From the NCBI GenBank assembly GCA_027575805.1, contig JANBPU010000001.1, forward strand, positions 641,547-705,546: a DNA stretch of 64,000 bases, read 5' to 3'. Of the stretch, positions 12,301 through 21,361 are shown in pieces; within the stretch, counting starts at the first letter, position 1; each line of letters begins with the position of its first letter. The translations under genes and the position numbers were made by a program. The DNA is from Mycoemilia scoparia (Eukaryota; Kickxellomycota; Kickxellomycetes; Kickxellales; Kickxellaceae). Below the pieces are notes generated by a model. It was given only the letters and a program-made list of their open reading frames with translations. It ran no database searches and was not told the origin of the DNA.

Positions 12301-12441
12301 TCCTTTGTTGAGGAAAGCCAAGAAACATTAGTAGCCCCAAGTCAGTTTAATGACTTTTCCAGTGAAGATGAAGGCGCTGGTCCCAAATTGCCAATCAAGA
12401 GGGGTCGTGAAGAAACACCACCTCGCCATACTCGATTCTAA
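6304..12441 (+). CDS. DCL: Dicer-like ribonuclease III with degenerate helicase
   Basis: Intronless, 2045 aa, the usual size for a eukaryotic Dicer, which cuts long dsRNA into small RNAs. Order of domains: acidic disordered N-terminus; a helicase-like region (about 160-700); dsRBD-like Dicer dimerisation domain (about 900-980); PAZ-like region (about 1110-1390); RNase IIIa (about 1440-1600) with YQRLELLGDSVLK and YADLIESVLG; RNase IIIb (about 1640-1850) with YEGLEFLGDSLID and LGDIVESLIG; and a C-terminal dsRBD-like segment (about 1855-1950). Both RNase III domains keep all four acidic residues, so both strands should be cut. The helicase motifs are eroded: the Walker A position reads ESGVGAKIS, motif II reads LENCQ instead of DECH, and motif VI reads NGKRAR. 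ATP hydrolysis is therefore doubtful (inference). A long disordered insert (about 700-900) is unlike most Dicers. The start is the first ATG of the open frame. Confidence 0.95.
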   Translation: MNFYNDSDEVNSESDMEIMPIFIPGHSGSNDDSDEEDVQVSKKIDENNFGPNTRNINNSFIKTPKALPVSINPFFSNPGGERRPSNYNNNNYQRRRMNSLSSRPIVHNQLNNQPKVFVDRNPFPSPLIKSRSAQAPVTQNNQLPGIDASVFEKKVYELALSENIIAVLESGVGAKISLLLIQKYVNNIKTRNIYEFEEPTHTKSTDKRGNLILLLSNADMVREQQASAIRQRCQCTVSTYPEGPQVMLWDRDIWTTQISASTVHIMSPEVVLHGLRSKYFGLAMFDLILLENCQEVSQLQLFRKILANFYDACPVSSRPRVFGCSKINSPPTETYLVDKDPNAPIVDVVQYGSSGDQEPTCLSIQLQGLEKLHPGCFLEVPAMLPSFIEDLGSLGADILWLIGVNESIQSLDEVDDSSQESVQDSETKRLILDMAQLQIDKYRNESAALIVCEQAQACAESTTSSQYLCLDDIESTLSPKLLALFKTVKDIISKSKSPKISVIVRNFTATVVIDKIFSSLPEFQDCASRVIPVIKERGLRPLGSLSTLKKSPSVQQKYVNGPMVSFAALGLEAHPYIQQCDFCIWFDFDLEKLPTSPLLKHTLNGKRARNILFASPSCDDGVLAIKTYGGTKERPKKPNSLADPKKVLANTIYGKPITDCTHYGVLSWMSDIINKWCEIVIVNQHSIAYLAFKKDIAEPPSKKECTPKKTPLINPNLFIRKPSVKSPSQRSESKDGKALVGISSSIFDAGERFSEAAEISTSPFISTYEAIFSDQSSISIPDSEYSTDRPSCGHSNNPFLNLGKATSTFPDPINSNPFLTDSPGAMGSSKRRKLSESSIGNKQEQNGGLVPRANNKDEEFPEKADTSAYVTSDGIVLVVDTTIDSNSTYTVPNTNIILDFSNSMRLYHEYIQKLPPKDNVPQTVNYTCEDGLEGFSGTIMLENEYGKYKFTGPDMKQKLLARRAACFVALRYLHKKGYISDTLKQFSKFKSTKESSSPESNSNTSINKSNKSRVNPASEKAISSVLEGLNEDLGQVSHTPPTTNGDSNGKLKKKRSKKDSNIDDSKDAGENEQDYGSKKSMRAFSILPKGPTDSSKKEKSGVRELATYYPEVLNTDVPVAWPATFYTYVLDLKKYPNFPSTEIMMLSRNRMPDGISVPLNIGEAIVDITPTFNNIIHLTRSSVETLCDYMKMVLRFIINKFYKSNPDLVNILFSPLSRGENGTARVDFDKVVEHLKYDTDVYTLPVEQWGNLGGKLALNSLQAGSILVIDHQIPESRADMSFEKLHRMNGMPLSSASSPINKDDTKESDEEGMIEEKDGFNNGLCWIDGIKSSNTRIADFRHHNGKKHFKDADSIASMIANVPYHVPMPDEKVFLHAPLYKTKRVILHSDYTLPNPDHLVYTLCHGQPVCLAEKKNSMRSDFASPVTLQLKKLDLVDLNNMSLIPSFLFRLHNMLILEEFKQRFDTDASDHLLRQALTSGVVSSDNYQRLELLGDSVLKLIVTSVLFSMFPGEDEGKLSACRSQVVSNKNLCRVAKENGFEKYLWHSKFHRKSWLPPSKGWEIEGYHAPDQNIEHKPVISDKMYADLIESVLGACYLSSGIEGAVRFFNRLGILNAPNFTGWDSLQNLWETHPQFLNMCEKPPPLPLEANTQKRLEDTIGYRYSNSYLIAAALISPGSQESASNSKKNNSFFLKNYEGLEFLGDSLIDIFITEHYYFWEPELSPGEITLVKHIAVSNAVLGLISVRKGLDSHFLYGQQTALDAAKEYKEKLEGYIEKTQRRSEKYPDNPKAKAESWLDIPPECWYKAKAPKWLGDIVESLIGSVFVDSKWDFEAARAAFSRIIHPFIKKFIVPGDVTIHPVIRAQILIQSWGCTQFTFKPIASLAKSKLKESKDSTGEDKNSQQEDGRESHTCLLQLHKITFAQGVDSSISRARYLAAKEFVRKYSHFGSEAAIQKICTCRNSDSQIDSDASMFSNGVSDFGDIGVDSQIAQVCKADDISFVEESQETLVAPSQFNDFSSEDEGAGPKLPIKRGREETPPRHTRF

Positions 12442-12648
12442 ATACGCAAAGTATACCTCAAATATTTCAATCTTTGGAGGGTAAATCATAAATAATTATC
12501 GCATGACTTTTCATTTCATTATATTATGGCTTTTAATGCTCTATATTACCTATAAAATTTATCGCTTTATTACCAAAAGTCATACATATGACATTGGATA
12601 CAATAATATACACTTATATTATTCATATGTGGCTACTAGTCTTTCGAC

Positions 12649-12770
12649 TATATGGATGATAATTTTTGAAGGGTGAATGTTTACTAGTAAGGCTGGACAT
12701 CCATTTGGCTGTGATTGCCTCTGTGATTATTGGCCATCAAAAGTCACCCTTCATAAATAATCTCCCATAT
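12649..12770 (+). mobile_element. MITE-like inverted-repeat element, copy 3
   Basis: Left end TATATGGATGATAATTTTTG, then AAGGGTGAATGTTTACTAGT; core CATTTGGCTGTGATTGCC; right end TCATAAATAATCTCCCATAT. The element is bordered by TA on both sides (GACTA-TATGG and CCCATA-TA), compatible with a TA target-site duplication. Subfamily A. Confidence 0.85.
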
Positions 12771-13091
12771 AGACAGTCGATTTTAAAGTCCAATGTGGAG
12801 CTGAGACATTGGCCATGATGACATAGAAGCATTCTTCCCCACACTTCATCTTTCAGAATTGTGTGCAATTTTCATTTCTCAGAGCATTGGCTACCTGTTT
12901 AACCAACGCATGGTTTCATGCTATTAAATATTAAACTATCTAAACGGGGCACTAAGCTAGAAAGTCACCACATGGAGACACATGTGGCTCCAAATTATTA
13001 AACAGAAATAGACAGAGGAGAAACCATTCAAACAGCCCAGCTAAGCTTTATCCTTTCACTCTCTTTTGTACTCTACTATCCTAACTTCAAA

Positions 13092-13099
13092 TATAAATA
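13092..13099 (+). promoter_or_regulatory. Candidate TATA box of the secreted Ser-rich gene
   Basis: TATAAATA lies about 150 bp upstream of the ATG at 13249. The other small secreted-protein gene in the window (18466) has the same octamer upstream. The DNA is AT-rich, so chance occurrence is possible. Confidence 0.3.
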
Positions 13100-13248
13100 T
13101 CGTCGCCATCCCTTTTTGAACCTGTAAACTAAATATTTTAAAGATCCATTATTCACGCCTAGATCCAACACTTGTACAGCACTCTGCTCCCAAACTAGTG
13201 TCCTCATATACACATACGCTCAGCCCTTCTCTAACTAACCAGTCAACA

Positions 13249-13647
13249 ATGAAAAGTATATTCTCCAGCTCGTTTTTCGGTCTACTCGTAGCCCTTTTTT
13301 TGGCAATCTTTAGCATTAGCGTTGATGCTAAAGGCAAGGACGGGCCTGGTCAAACTTTGACTTTGGTTCCCGTCAGAACCAGCACTATTTCATCCAATGT
13401 GTCGTCTTCATCTAGTAGCGCAAGCTCTTCTTCCTCATCTTCTGTCTCAACTTGCCCAATTACCACAACTGTGACTGCTTCTGCCTCTGCCTCCGCCACC
13501 TTAACTGTCACCTCATACAGCCGAGACTTCATCTTTGTCACACAGACCGAATACATCTACACCTGCCCTCCCACCAACCAGCCATTCCCCAGTCGCTCCA
13601 CCGTTACCAACACTATCACCGTGACCTCTGGTGTACCAGTTTCATAA
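13249..13647 (+). CDS. Small secreted Ser/Thr-rich protein
   Basis: 132 aa. The ATG at 13249 was chosen because it sits in a good context (CAACAATGA) and is followed directly by a classical signal peptide: MKSIFSSS, a hydrophobic core FFGLLVALFLAIFSISV, and a likely cut after DAK or VDA at about residue 25. The mature part is dominated by a Ser run (about residues 45-68) and Thr/Val/Ser repeats, a good substrate for O-mannosylation, with two Cys (STCPITTT and YTCPPTNQ). There is no clear GPI signal. It is probably a cell-wall or secreted mucin-like protein. No family match is recognised; homologues of such low-complexity proteins are hard to trace. Confidence 0.75.
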   Translation: MKSIFSSSFFGLLVALFLAIFSISVDAKGKDGPGQTLTLVPVRTSTISSNVSSSSSSASSSSSSSVSTCPITTTVTASASASATLTVTSYSRDFIFVTQTEYIYTCPPTNQPFPSRSTVTNTITVTSGVPVS

Positions 13648-14423
13648 TCACATATATTAAAAACGGGATGATATGTGGCTAGATAGGCGAAATAGATTTC
13701 GAGAATGGCCGTGTTCATGCCCACCAGAAATCACTTTGTATATTTAAAAATGTGCTTTAATACAAGTGTTAGTCTGGTAGTTTTAATTACCCTTTTTAAA
13801 TTTCTGGTAACAGGTGATGACGACATTGATAATAATAAAGTCTAATTCATATAAGCATTAAAGTGGATGATATATGGGTAATAATTTATGAAGAGTACCT
13901 CGTTTTGGAGGCCAATGAATATAGGCGCAATCACAGCCAATTGACAAGTTCTCCATCAAAAGACAACAGGTTGGGTACCCTCATACATTGCCTGAAAATC
14001 AACTTATAAGATGTTCATTTTAACTGGAGTCTCAGTGATGATTGACCAGTATCCAAGGGAATATCCTAGTACAGCCAACTACCCTTTTAGAGAAGCAATC
14101 ACAGCCAAATGGATGTCCCGGTTTTACTAGTAAACATTCATCCTTCAAAAATAATATCCCATATCGCGATATTGAATAAAAAGTATATTGAAGATTGAAG
14201 ATTTAAATGAATCGTAGAAATAAAAGGAAAAGTAACATGTCTGTTGTAGCACCACTGACACTGGTTCCCTGCAGAATCCTGGACAATTACTTCTGACCTT
14301 GCATGTATAGAAAAGCTGTCTCCTTGTCCAAAGTATGAAAAGTCTCCATTTACTATATATGTATATATTAATCACAAAAAACATGAAAGTGAGAGAGAAA
14401 AGAATGAGCATCCATATACGTGT
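13648..14423. other. Spacer with an expanded repeat element
   Basis: 0.78 kb between two convergent genes. Most of it is the composite inverted-repeat element at 13871-14164. No ORF was recognised. Confidence 0.5.
13871..14164 (-). mobile_element. MITE-like element, copy 4, expanded or composite
   Basis: The outer ends match the family (TATATGGGTAATAATTTATG at the left; CAAAAATAATATCCCATAT at the right), but the unit is about 294 bp instead of about 120. The core string AATCACAGCCAA occurs twice (about 13931 and 14097), with about 160 bp of unrelated DNA between, as expected from an insertion plus partial duplication or from two fused half-copies. The right half is subfamily A (GTTTTACTAGTAAACATTCA). 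Confidence 0.7.
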
Positions 14424-17400
14424 TTAAGCAATGGCTCCTAGTACTTGTTGTGATAGATCCTGATCCTTGGATCGGATTGTCAGCTCCAAGATAATCTCCT
14501 TGACCTGCTTGGTCATGCGGGCTCTAGCAATCACTTGGTCTTTGCCCATCCAAGCACCAGTCATAATGGCCTGATGTGCTCTTGCATTCTTTGTTTTAAG
14601 GGCACCTTCAAGTGGATACATGCCAAGAAGCTCAACGACCTTGGCCACACACTCTTCTAGGGTATCAAAGTCAGTAAGCGAGAGCGTTTCAACTGCCTCT
14701 CCGTTGGTTCCGAATGACTCCCAAAGGTTTTGGGCATTGGCAATATATGAAGGCTGCATGTAATCTGCTTCGGTCAGGTCAGTAGGTTCCAAAGAATATT
14801 CATCCTCATAGCCCTCATCATCTTCCAAAGGCTCATATGTCTCTGGGTCGCACTCCTTAACGAGGAACTTGAGTGTGCAGTCAAATGAAGTGGTTGGGTA
14901 AATGTCCTGATCAGGTCGAGAGTATACAACATACACATATCCTGGTTCATCATTGACAAGCTTCTTAACTGGGATTGTCAACTCATAGTCCAGCTGACCA
15001 TCAAGCTCCTCTTCTGACTGCATAACAATTTCCACATTCTCCAGAACCTGCTCTGAAATAGTGTTCACACACTTGAACTGATATACAATGTGTGATTCAT
15101 AGACATGCTTAACGCAAGCTACGTCGTACTCTGTGCCTGCCTCAGTAAGAGATGCAGGCTCAGATGAGAACAGTGGAGCAGCACCAAGTTTGGCAATTTC
15201 TGGGATAGAAGATAGCTGCTTTGCATAGAGCTCCTTTTGCTGCTCGCTCTGGCTTGGTCCGAATCCACCGATAGCTTCGGGAGAAGTGTCACCAAAGTTG
15301 GAAGATGTCTTCTTTTTGAGGCCAAGCGATGGCTGCGATGGTTTAGACAGAACTTCAGAAATAACATTGCGCTGCTTCTGGGATTGTGCTTTTTCTTCAG
15401 CACGTGATATGCGTGGAACTCCATCGAAGCTGAATGCAGAAGTCTTGATAGCCTCAGGGTCTGCACAGTACTCGACCAGTTTACGCTCAAGTGCGGCAAG
15501 TGAGAATGTAGAATCGTCTTGAATGTAGGTCTGGCGAGCCTGTTTGTTGTTAGTAATAGACAGAGCCCATGCGGCACGATCACGTACCTCATCATCACGG
15601 TCATCGAGACAGCGCTCTAGTAGAACACGTATGGATGAATACAGGGACTCATCTATCTTCTGGGATGCACAGAACTTTGCAAGGGCATTAACAGCGGCAG
15701 CGCGGACAGCAGCATTTTCAAGAATGACTCTATTATAAATGTGTCTGATATAGATTGTAGGCTGAGGAGTATCTGGCCCCTGTTCTCCAAGAAGATGGAG
15801 AATGCGTACAGATAGTTTGGTAAACTCGCAATCTTCGATGAATTCACACAAATGAGCCAAAGCAGCTTCTTGACACGAAGGAACGTGCTTTGATAAGTCC
15901 ATTATAGCACTGACAACTGACTGCTTAAGATCATATCCTCCCTCATCACGCAAAATGCGGGCCAAGAAATTCAAGAATATAGCATGCTTTTGTGGGAACT
16001 GTATTCCGAGGCTGCGTACTGCTTCGACAACAATAATCTTGAATTCGTCACTAATTTCACTCATAAACTCCTGAATTTGTTCCATTAGACGGTCTACAGA
16101 TGCCTCATTTCCGGTCTTGAGAAGAGTAGTTATAGCTAGGGTAGCAACAGAACGGTTGGAGTCAGTGATGAGGTCTTCTATGTCAACATTGCAAGGCTGC
16201 ACTGCTTCTGGGTAAGCGACAGCAAGACTGTTTAGTGTTCTGATAGCAGCAAAGCGTACAGTTGGCTTGGGGGAGGACAAGAACTTCTGGAGTGCATTTA
16301 CAGCAATTGAAATCTGGGATGCATTGGCCTTCTTGAGGTTGCAGATGGCCCTAGCAGCTTCAAGGCTGACCATGTCAGAACGGTGGGCGACCCACATCTT
16401 AAGCAAGTCATGAAGCTGAGGAACAAGGTTAGGGTCATCCTCCATGACACGGACAGCATAGCGAACAAGCATGCATAGAGCCATGTTGTTCTTTAGGGAA
16501 GACCCAGCGCTTCCAAGCCAGCCGCTCTTGTTTGATCCTGAGTAGTTTTGAACCAGTTTGAGGACTGCCATGCGATCCTGCTGGCGGATAAGGTACATCA
16601 ACCCAGCAGCGTGGTACTGCACAATGTTGGAACTAGGGATCACAATTGTTCTGGATGATGAAGTGAAGAATGAAGAGTTTGATGATATGGCCTTGCCGCT
16701 TAGAGCCTCACCAATCTCGTTGTTCCAGCGGCGTACAGTATCCTTTACAGAGCTGTACAAGTGGTATGAGGAGACCAGGGCGGCAGAAGCTGTCGAGGAA
16801 TCACGATCCACGATGGCCGCCTTAAGGAAGCGCTCTATACCTGGGATCATCGATGCATCGGTAATCTTACACAAGGCGCGGATGGCATCACCACGGTATA
16901 TAACATCGGACTTTGGCTGCATGTCCTTCATAAGGCTGCTGGTGGCCATAATGACATCGCTGGATATGTTGGATAATTCCTTGATAGCTAGATAGACCAT
17001 TTGTCGAAGAGACATCTATCCCATTTATAATCGCAAGTGCAGGAGTTAGTATGACCATTTATATGCTATTATATTCTTTGATTTTCAATAAAGGTGTTGG
17101 CATTGACAACTTACGTCCTTATTTTGGAATAGCTTTGTAATGCCAAAGAATAGCTCGGTAGCATCACGCTGGCTCAAGTTGCTTTCACGATTCAGCAAAT
17201 ACAGTATTTTTGCAAGCAAAATACGGCACTGGCGAGGCTTTATGGGGGTTTCATTAAATAGTCTTGCTTCCTGGATAAGGACTGAATTGTCCATCTTCAA
17301 GAGAGCACCAAGCCCATCTAAATTGGTAAAAATGCAAACAGTAAGTATCGAAATACCCTGTATTCGGCAGCCTGTGCTTATGAGTGCAAGGCATAGCACA

Positions 17401-17496
17401 TCCACGCCAGCATTTGTTGTTAAGGTTTTGAACCCATGGGCCCGACTATTGTATTTATCATTACTAACCTGAATCGTCATCCTTTTTGAAATCCAT
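14424..17496 (-). CDS. SEC21: Coatomer (COPI) gamma subunit
   Basis: Exons on the minus strand: 17496-17469, 17317-17115, 17015-14424; 940 aa, close to yeast Sec21 (935). Intron 2 has a perfect GTAAGT donor and a TACTAAC branch point. The start MDFKKDDDS on a 28-nt first exon matches the short acidic N-terminus of the family. Gamma-COP is part of the F-subcomplex of the COPI coat that drives Golgi-to-ER and intra-Golgi transport. The N-terminal two thirds is an adaptin-like HEAT solenoid (SVLIQEARLFNETPIKPRQC, then ITKLFQ and VSLEAARAICNL). After a linker (about 580-680) the appendage begins (SSEPASLTEAGTEYDVACVK), with the platform subdomain at the C-terminus. Nothing is missing. It lies about 7 kb from the COPII scaffold gene SEC16. 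Confidence 0.97.
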
Positions 17497-18465
17497 TTTG
17501 GTAAATCCACAGAATCGGTTGTGTTGCTGTATGAAGCTACAGTGAGAGGCTAATTCAAGTGAATATATTAAGGACAAAGAGAAGAAAGTAGAGAGATGAG
17601 TTGGTTAATTCAAGGAAGATTAAGTCAAACAAAGGCCAGTTATTACAAGGTGAAACATGTGTATAGACGGATTACTGTATTTAATCAAAGGAAGCCACTA
17701 TTGGTATGGTAGCATGGAGATTCATTCCGTGGCATTTCTTACAGTTGGATTTTATCAGTGGAAATCCTAAAAGCCAGAGCTGGTGGCACTTAATTTCGAC
17801 CATAATCATGGGCTACATTTCTCATACCAAGTTTTTAGTGTTATAATAGGAGCAGTCGATGGCCTAAATATGTCATTAAATCAAGTCCTTTGCCCATGTA
17901 TCTTTTTTGTATGTGAGATGTAAGCAAAAATCGTGCGCTAAACTTAGACCATGATTGTCAGGCGATTTATGCCATGAATAAAAATTCCTATGACACCAGC
18001 ATATACGATTATTCCCCAATTTATGGACTCAGAAGCAGTCTCACAAATATTTGCCAAACCCAAGCCATAATATATCACGCCCAAAAGAAAAGGCTGTTTT
18101 TGCAGCTTCGAAATTTTTGTCAAAGTAGACTAAATCCTGTGACCCTGCTTCCATAAACGTGCACCTAATCATACTCTTTAGGCTGCTTGCTTACGGACTG
18201 GAATACTTGGGCTGCAACCAACATATCTCCTGATATAGGAATTGTGAGTTTGGTATACTAGCATAAGCAAACAGTCCGCCAATGTCCGCAACTAGTCGCT
18301 GAACTCGCAACATCTTTAACACTGCCGTTTCTCAGGTGTCTTTTTAAAAAAATCTATAAATATGACCAATTTTTCTGTGACAATTACAACTTCAAAATCA
18401 ATCATATCTAAATATTTTCTAAAAACAAAAACACAATTTTAATTATAAATATATATACATACATA
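17497..18465. other. Divergent promoter spacer, gamma-COP / DPBB gene
   Basis: 0.97 kb between divergently transcribed genes. A TATAAATA octamer is present at 18355-18362. No repeat element, RNA gene or convincing ORF was seen. Confidence 0.5.
18355..18362 (+). promoter_or_regulatory. Candidate TATA box of the DPBB gene
   Basis: TATAAATA, 104 bp upstream of the ATG at 18466, preceded by a pyrimidine-rich then A-rich tract. This fits a strongly regulated secreted-protein gene, but the octamer is also expected by chance in AT-rich DNA. Confidence 0.35.
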
Positions 18466-19125
18466 ATGAAACTTTTTACCTTACAAGCAGTCACATTGGT
18501 CATAGTTGCAGCAAGTCTGAGCACCGGTGTCGTTGCCCAACCGGGATCTGTGCAAACAGTTCCAGCAGAGCAGGGGTTGTCTTCGACATCTGGTGGTCCA
18601 GGCTCACAGCCCTCTTCTGTACCTGACGCACCCTCAGAGCCCTCAGACCCAGGCAATTCGGACACAGGAGGCTCAGGGGATTCGAGCGGTTCAGGTTCAG
18701 GGTCAGGTTCATCTCCAGATAGCCCTCCCCCTTCCAGTGCTCCACCAGGAGAAGGGCCGAGTTCAGGGTCTGATGCGGACAGCTCATCAGGCTCAAATGA
18801 TAAGAGCAGTTCCGGCGGAGGTTCTGGCGGTAGCCCAACTGGTATTAATAAGGCATCGTACTATGACCCTGGAGTTGGCACAAGCTCTTGCGGCAACAAC
18901 GCTTCTAATGGCGATATGGTCGCAGCCATCAATGGTGTAAAGAGCCTAGGAAAGTGCGGCGCTTCTGCAACTGTTACCAACACTGAGAATGGAAAGAGCG
19001 TGACCGTCACGATTATTGATGAATGCCCAGTCTGCGGCGGTTTCAAGATTGACCTTAGTCAAGGTGCCTTTGAGGCCATTGGAGATCCAACCAAAGGAAT
19101 TCTTGATGTTAAGGTTGTGATGTAG
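18466..19125 (+). CDS. Secreted double-psi beta-barrel (expansin/RlpA-like) protein
   Basis: 219 aa. A signal peptide (MKLFTLQAVTLVIVAASLST, cut near VVA-Q) is followed by a Ser/Gly/Pro-rich, probably O-glycosylated linker (residues 26-125) and a C-terminal double-psi beta-barrel domain (about 126-219). The domain shows the usual landmarks: ASYYDPG, SCGNNASNGDMVAAIN, then VTIIDECPVCGGFKIDLSQG and GAFEAIGDPTKGILDVKV. Proteins of this type (barwin, expansin N-domain, RlpA-like) bind or loosen wall polysaccharides; many fungal members lack catalytic activity. The paired Cys (SCG, KCG, ECPVC) suggest disulfides. There is no C-terminal carbohydrate-binding module, so it is a single-domain DPBB protein rather than a full expansin. 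Confidence 0.88.
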   Translation: MKLFTLQAVTLVIVAASLSTGVVAQPGSVQTVPAEQGLSSTSGGPGSQPSSVPDAPSEPSDPGNSDTGGSGDSSGSGSGSGSSPDSPPPSSAPPGEGPSSGSDADSSSGSNDKSSSGGGSGGSPTGINKASYYDPGVGTSSCGNNASNGDMVAAINGVKSLGKCGASATVTNTENGKSVTVTIIDECPVCGGFKIDLSQGAFEAIGDPTKGILDVKVVM

Positions 19126-19770
19126 GCATTCGCGCTGATACAAATGACATCCAGCATATTAATGTATCCAAAAGCTGTTGTCGTTGTATAATTCTGTACT
19201 TTTATCTTATCCTGTTTTCAAAAATCTTTCTGTAATAAAGCCAAACTTTAAATTAAATAATATCCAATTTGACATGGCGTGGGGAATGGATAATGCAAAC
19301 CACTGGAAATGGCCCATCTGCCACTTGGGCAATTTGATAATAAAAACTGGCTTGTGACCATTGGAAAATGGGTTTCCATGAAAAGTTAGGAAAGCTACAC
19401 AAAAGCAATTCGCCCAGCTATTTCTTTGTTTGGTCACAAGCGGATTTTCGCCATGTGTCAGATGTTTTTGCATTAGGCGATGAATGAGCGATCAGTCCTT
19501 AATTTCAGTAGTATCCAGGCTGATATGTAAAATCCGAAAGTTGATTTGCAACAGCGGCAGTGACGTTGCCACATGCTGGCCCTTTTTGTCCTTGAACAAC
19601 AAAAAGACTAACGCATAGAGAAGGCTCACCCATTCTCTCAAGAGCTTGCGTATTCACACAAAACAATTCCTTACCACTCTCTCTTCTCTTTGTTTCTCTA
19701 CCCACTATCAACTGGCAGTATATGCATACAAGCCCACACTAACATTATTCTAGCCGCTGAAACCTTCATC
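19126..19770. other. Spacer between DPBB and NIPSNAP genes
   Basis: 0.65 kb between same-strand genes; holds the DPBB 3' end (AATAAA near 19234) and the NIPSNAP promoter. Nothing else was recognised. Confidence 0.45.
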
Positions 19771-21361
19771 ATGACTCTGAAACTTCAAAGGATAGCAACC
19801 AGGATCCGCCCAGTCAATCCTCCCGCTTTGCGTATTTCTGGTATACCCAAGCCCATCGCGGCCTACCGAGCCCTTGGTGCAGCAGCATCGAGGCCATATA
19901 GCTCAGAGACACCGAAGGAAGACGACGATGAGCCCAAGTCTCTCCCAAAGAAGGCGTCAAAGCTCGTCAACACAATCCTGCATGGCTCGGAACAGGCCCG
20001 CCAGGAGCTCAACGATACCTTCTCCAAGGTTTTGGCGCGGGGAAAGTATCTCCATGAGCTTGCAAGTAAGTGTGCCACTGTGTCATGAGCCCTATTTTCT
20101 GAGGACACCAACCAATGTTTTGATATCATTTATCCAAGATGGTGGATGTGGTGGCGGTGGTGATACTGCATACAAGCAGCGCTATTCTCCCAGCTGCGAT
20201 AAGCATACCATTTCTCATCAATATGGCCTTTTATATAGCCCATCGCATAAAGCCAGACAGAGTAGAGGAGTACAGCGCTATACTGTAAGCATTATAATAC
20301 CACCTGTATTAGAAACAAGACATCATATAGGTCATAATTTTTGAAGAGTATATTTTGATGTCAAACGATTATAGAGGGTGACCACACCTTGTTGGCAAAT
20401 GTTCACCCTTCAGCAGCCATCTTTCATATACCACAGCTTGAATGATGATCTTTGAGATGCATAGCCTCAGATCTCACATGCAACTCCTGCTTTTTGTATT
20501 TTCCATTGTCCTCCTTCGCACATTTATGTCTTCCTGCCAATTTTGTTACATCCCCATCTAATCATTCTTGCGTTCTCAAACGTTAGATCTGACTATTATC
20601 CACGAATTGTAAAGGAATTGAGCCCTTCAACCAAGCTTGTTGGTAGCTGGATAACTCACATCGGAGAACAAGATACAGCTGGTAAGTACCCCATAAAGTA
20701 TATGCATGGACCAATAGAGACTATATATTGAACAAATGTGACAGTATAAAAGCACGTGCACAAATCCCTATACAGCCAAACTATTGCAAATCGTCGCAGT
20801 GTAATCAGCCATATCACAATTTTGCCTATATTTCTGCTAACCTATTGTCCAATTGTTATTTTTATATATACTAAAGTTCATATCTGGGAATATGACAGCT
20901 ACAGTGCCTTCAGCGAAGCTCAAGGGCATATAGCCTCCAGCAAGGAGTTTCAACAGTTGCAAAAGCAGATTGCCCCGCTACTGAGGAAGCGAGAAAACCA
21001 AATAATGCTTGAATTCGGGTTTTGGACTACCAGCTCGCCAGTGACTACGGGTGGTATCTACGAACTGCGCTCCTACACTCTCTTGCCTGGAAGGTTGTTG
21101 GAGTGGGAGCAGAATTGGAGACGCGGCGTAGAGTGTCGCAAAAATAATGAGCAACTGATGGGTGCTTGGTTTTCGCAACTAGGTGATCTTAACCAGGTTC
21201 ATCACCTGTGGGCTCATAAGGACCTCCAGACTCGTAAAGAGACTCGCGAAAAGGCATGGAAAGAGGATGGGTGGGCTAAGACTGTGTATAATACTGTTCG
21301 TGTGGTACAGAACATGAAGTCACAAATTCTGGTACCCTTGCCTTTTAGTTCTCTCAAGTAG
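19771..21361 (+). CDS. NIPSNAP: NIPSNAP family mitochondrial protein
   Basis: Exons 19771-20065, 20239-20284, 20587-20681 and 20877-21361; all junctions are GT-AG and in phase, 306 aa. The N-terminus is Arg-rich with few acidic residues (MTLKLQRIATRIRPVNPPAL), as expected for a mitochondrial presequence. The ferredoxin-like NIPSNAP core is clear: HRIKPDRVEEYSAI, LVGSWITHIGEQDTA joined across an intron to VHIWEYDSYSA, LEFGFW, IYELRSYTLLPGRLLEWEQN, and a tail LQTRKETREKAWKEDGW. In animals these proteins associate with mitochondria and have been linked to mitophagy; a biochemical activity is not settled. Intron 2 (20285-20586) is about three times longer than its neighbours because it contains an inverted-repeat element. 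The short 46-nt exon 2 is supported by the match to the conserved KPDR-EEY segment. Confidence 0.9.
20325..20432. mobile_element. MITE-like element, copy 5, inside NIPSNAP intron 2
   Basis: Left end ATATAGGTCATAATTTTTGA and right end TCACCCTTCAGCAGCCATCT, ending TTTCATATA. The core is diverged (AAACGATTATAGAGGGTGAC). It lies wholly within the 302-bp intron 20285-20586, so it would be transcribed as part of the pre-mRNA. Confidence 0.7.

Larger units (their letters stand above)
12442..13248. other. Spacer between Dicer and secreted Ser-rich gene
   Basis: 0.8 kb with one inverted-repeat element (12649-12770) and a TATAAATA box at 13092-13099. Nothing else was recognised. Confidence 0.5.

Noticed and set aside
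20756..21361. NIPSNAP read as a single 201-aa ORF
   Set aside because: Its first 40 residues are intron translation. The acceptor at 20876 and the upstream exons complete the NIPSNAP core in frame.
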